Of a stretch of 64,000 nucleotides of DNA, positions 62,636-64,000 are shown piece by piece. The position numbers and the translations under genes are program-made. A model generated the notes under the pieces. The model searched no databases. It saw only the letters and a program-made list of their open reading frames with translations, and had not been told where the DNA came from. Source of the stretch: Sphagnum compactum (lineage: Eukaryota > Bryophyta > Sphagnopsida > Sphagnales); assembly GCA_965153455.1 (NCBI GenBank), contig OZ234493.1, positions 28,262,213 through 28,326,212 of the forward strand, given 5' to 3'. How positions within the stretch are numbered: position 1 is the stretch's first letter; each line of letters opens with the position of its first letter.

Positions 62636-64000
62636 CTCCAAGACACTAGTCTTGGCTTCAATTTGCCAATATTGGAATTTTTGTCTTGAAATAAAGTCTT
62701 AAAGGTTAAATATTCTTAAAGGTTGGTACCATGGTTAAAAATCCCAAAATTCATTTAAATTATTTTCCTAAATATTTCAAATATCCCATGCTTTTTTAGA
62801 CTAAATCAGGAGGGTCTCTGAGTTCAAATCTAACATTTTTTGGCCGTAATATGGCCACTAAGAAAAGGTAAAGGCACCAGCATTTATTTATTTATTTATT
62901 TATTTATTTTTTGCATCAGAGTTTTTTCTCTGGCGAATTTTTATGGGAAAAAGAATTAGTTTTTTGGTTTTCTAGTCTCAAATATTCGAATTGAAAAATA
63001 GGAATAGCCAGATTTCTGTGTTAAGTTCCAGTATGTAGCAAACTATATAGAAGGATGCTTAAATTTTAAAAAACATTTCATGCATTTTTTCCAGTCAGAT
63101 TTGGCTAAATTGTCTTATGGATGATTGCCACTTTAGCCACATCACAAAAAAGAATAGAAGAAAATTTGTATGATTCGTACAAAGGCTTTTTTTAAAAGGA
63201 AAAAATGGGCCATTTTAAAGGATTTTTTCTTTTCAAAATCACTAGATTTAGAATATAGGCTCTAGCATGTGGCAATATATAGGAATTTTAAAAAACAATT
63301 CCTCTTTGACCTTTAGCCAAATTTGGCTAAGTCCTCTTGTGGATGATCGCCAATCCACCTACCTCACAAAACTAAAAAGAAAAAGACCCGTTGGGTGTTG
63401 GATGGTGTAAAACTTGATGGATTATTTGTTTGGTCATGATACCTAACGGGTATCATGCAAAAAAAAGAAGAAAAAAAAGGGTTTAGGGTTTAGGGTTTCA
63501 TAAACATTTGAAAATGTCTTTGTGATGTGATATTAGGAAGTTCATCGAAAAGGGGAAAAAAATAGCTTAGAGTTTACAATTGTGGAGTTCATATGGAATG
63601 GAACCTCATGCATTCACATTATTAACTTGGCCACACTTGAGGACACTATATTTTGAAGGGGGAGTTTGCATTTACGTGGTCGTTGCAATTGATGACCATT
63701 TTTCATCTTGAAAAGAACGTGCAAATTTTTGAGTTTCAATTCGTTCAATTCATCCGTAAGACTTTAGCTAAAGAAGAAGTTCATCACAAAGTTATCCATC
63801 ATCTATGTCATGGATTTCATAACTTGGACACATATATACAACACACACGATAACAAGCATAGTAGAAAATGGTTGTGAGACTTTCTACAAATTTAAAAAG
63901 CTTTTTTGAAAGCTTTGGAATATGCAAGTTTTCTCAATGGATTGGATATAGGCACTCTCAAGAAATTGCCAAAATTGCGTATTCGGATGGACATAATTTG
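62636..64000. other. AT-rich right end, no gene recognised
   Basis: Holds an (ATTT)n microsatellite at 62,882-62,910, a (TTTAGGG)-type run at 63,479-63,499 and, from 63,653, a plus-strand frame of about 66 codons followed by more protein-like sequence to the window edge. The latter could be a fragment of a decayed gene continuing beyond 64,000; I do not recognise it. Confidence 0.35.
62882..62910. repeat. (ATTT)n microsatellite
   Basis: About seven ATTT units. Confidence 0.85.

Noticed and set aside
1-64000. tRNA, rRNA or organellar gene insertions
   Set aside because: No complete tRNA-like promoter pair with acceptor stem, and no rRNA or recognisable chloroplast/mitochondrial gene sequence, was seen on either strand.

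Overview
The window is nuclear DNA from a land plant. Three protein genes carry plant-type products and plant-type introns, TTTAGGG (plant telomere-type) motifs occur in non-coding DNA, and an AT-rich block holds degenerate Ty1/copia and CACTA transposons. The lineage is not resolved. The gene-sparse, AT-rich layout and a relic gene I do not associate with flowering plants make a non-angiosperm plausible, but that is inference.

Layout: 1-1,940 shows no recognisable gene. At 2,251-4,566 (+) lies an uninterrupted 771-aa cyclin-dependent kinase of the CDKG2/PITSLRE (CDK11-like) class. From about 5.2 to 36 kb is a repeat block. It holds three complete non-autonomous elements with CACTA-type ends and matching 3-bp target-site duplications (13,784-15,722; 27,852-30,471; 31,286-33,021), a truncated fourth (ending 7,190), a degenerate tandem array (15.7-17.4 kb), a decayed multi-exon gene with ParB-like and DNA-methyltransferase-like motifs (17.5-21.1 kb), a three-copy repeat (12.0, 22.2 and 22.6 kb) and a broken copia polyprotein (23.8-26.6 kb).

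At 36,688-46,495 (+) I reconstruct a 19-exon gene for a BRE1/HUB-type E3 ligase that monoubiquitinates histone H2B (891 aa, C3HC4 RING at the C terminus). At 50,893-57,758 (+) I reconstruct a 19-exon mitochondrial citrate synthase (469 aa, all three catalytic residues present), including one apparent GC-AG intron. The right end (59-64 kb) holds a large foldback element with telomere-like motifs, a perfect 24-bp hairpin, a roughly 100-bp hairpin-forming tandem array and microsatellites.

The three intact genes are unrelated housekeeping or regulatory genes (transcript processing and cell cycle, chromatin ubiquitination, TCA cycle), all on the + strand, with no sign of a shared pathway. A roughly 240-bp dispersed repeat occurs in introns of the HUB and citrate synthase genes and behind the kinase gene. 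The least ordinary object is the 17.5-21.1 kb relic.
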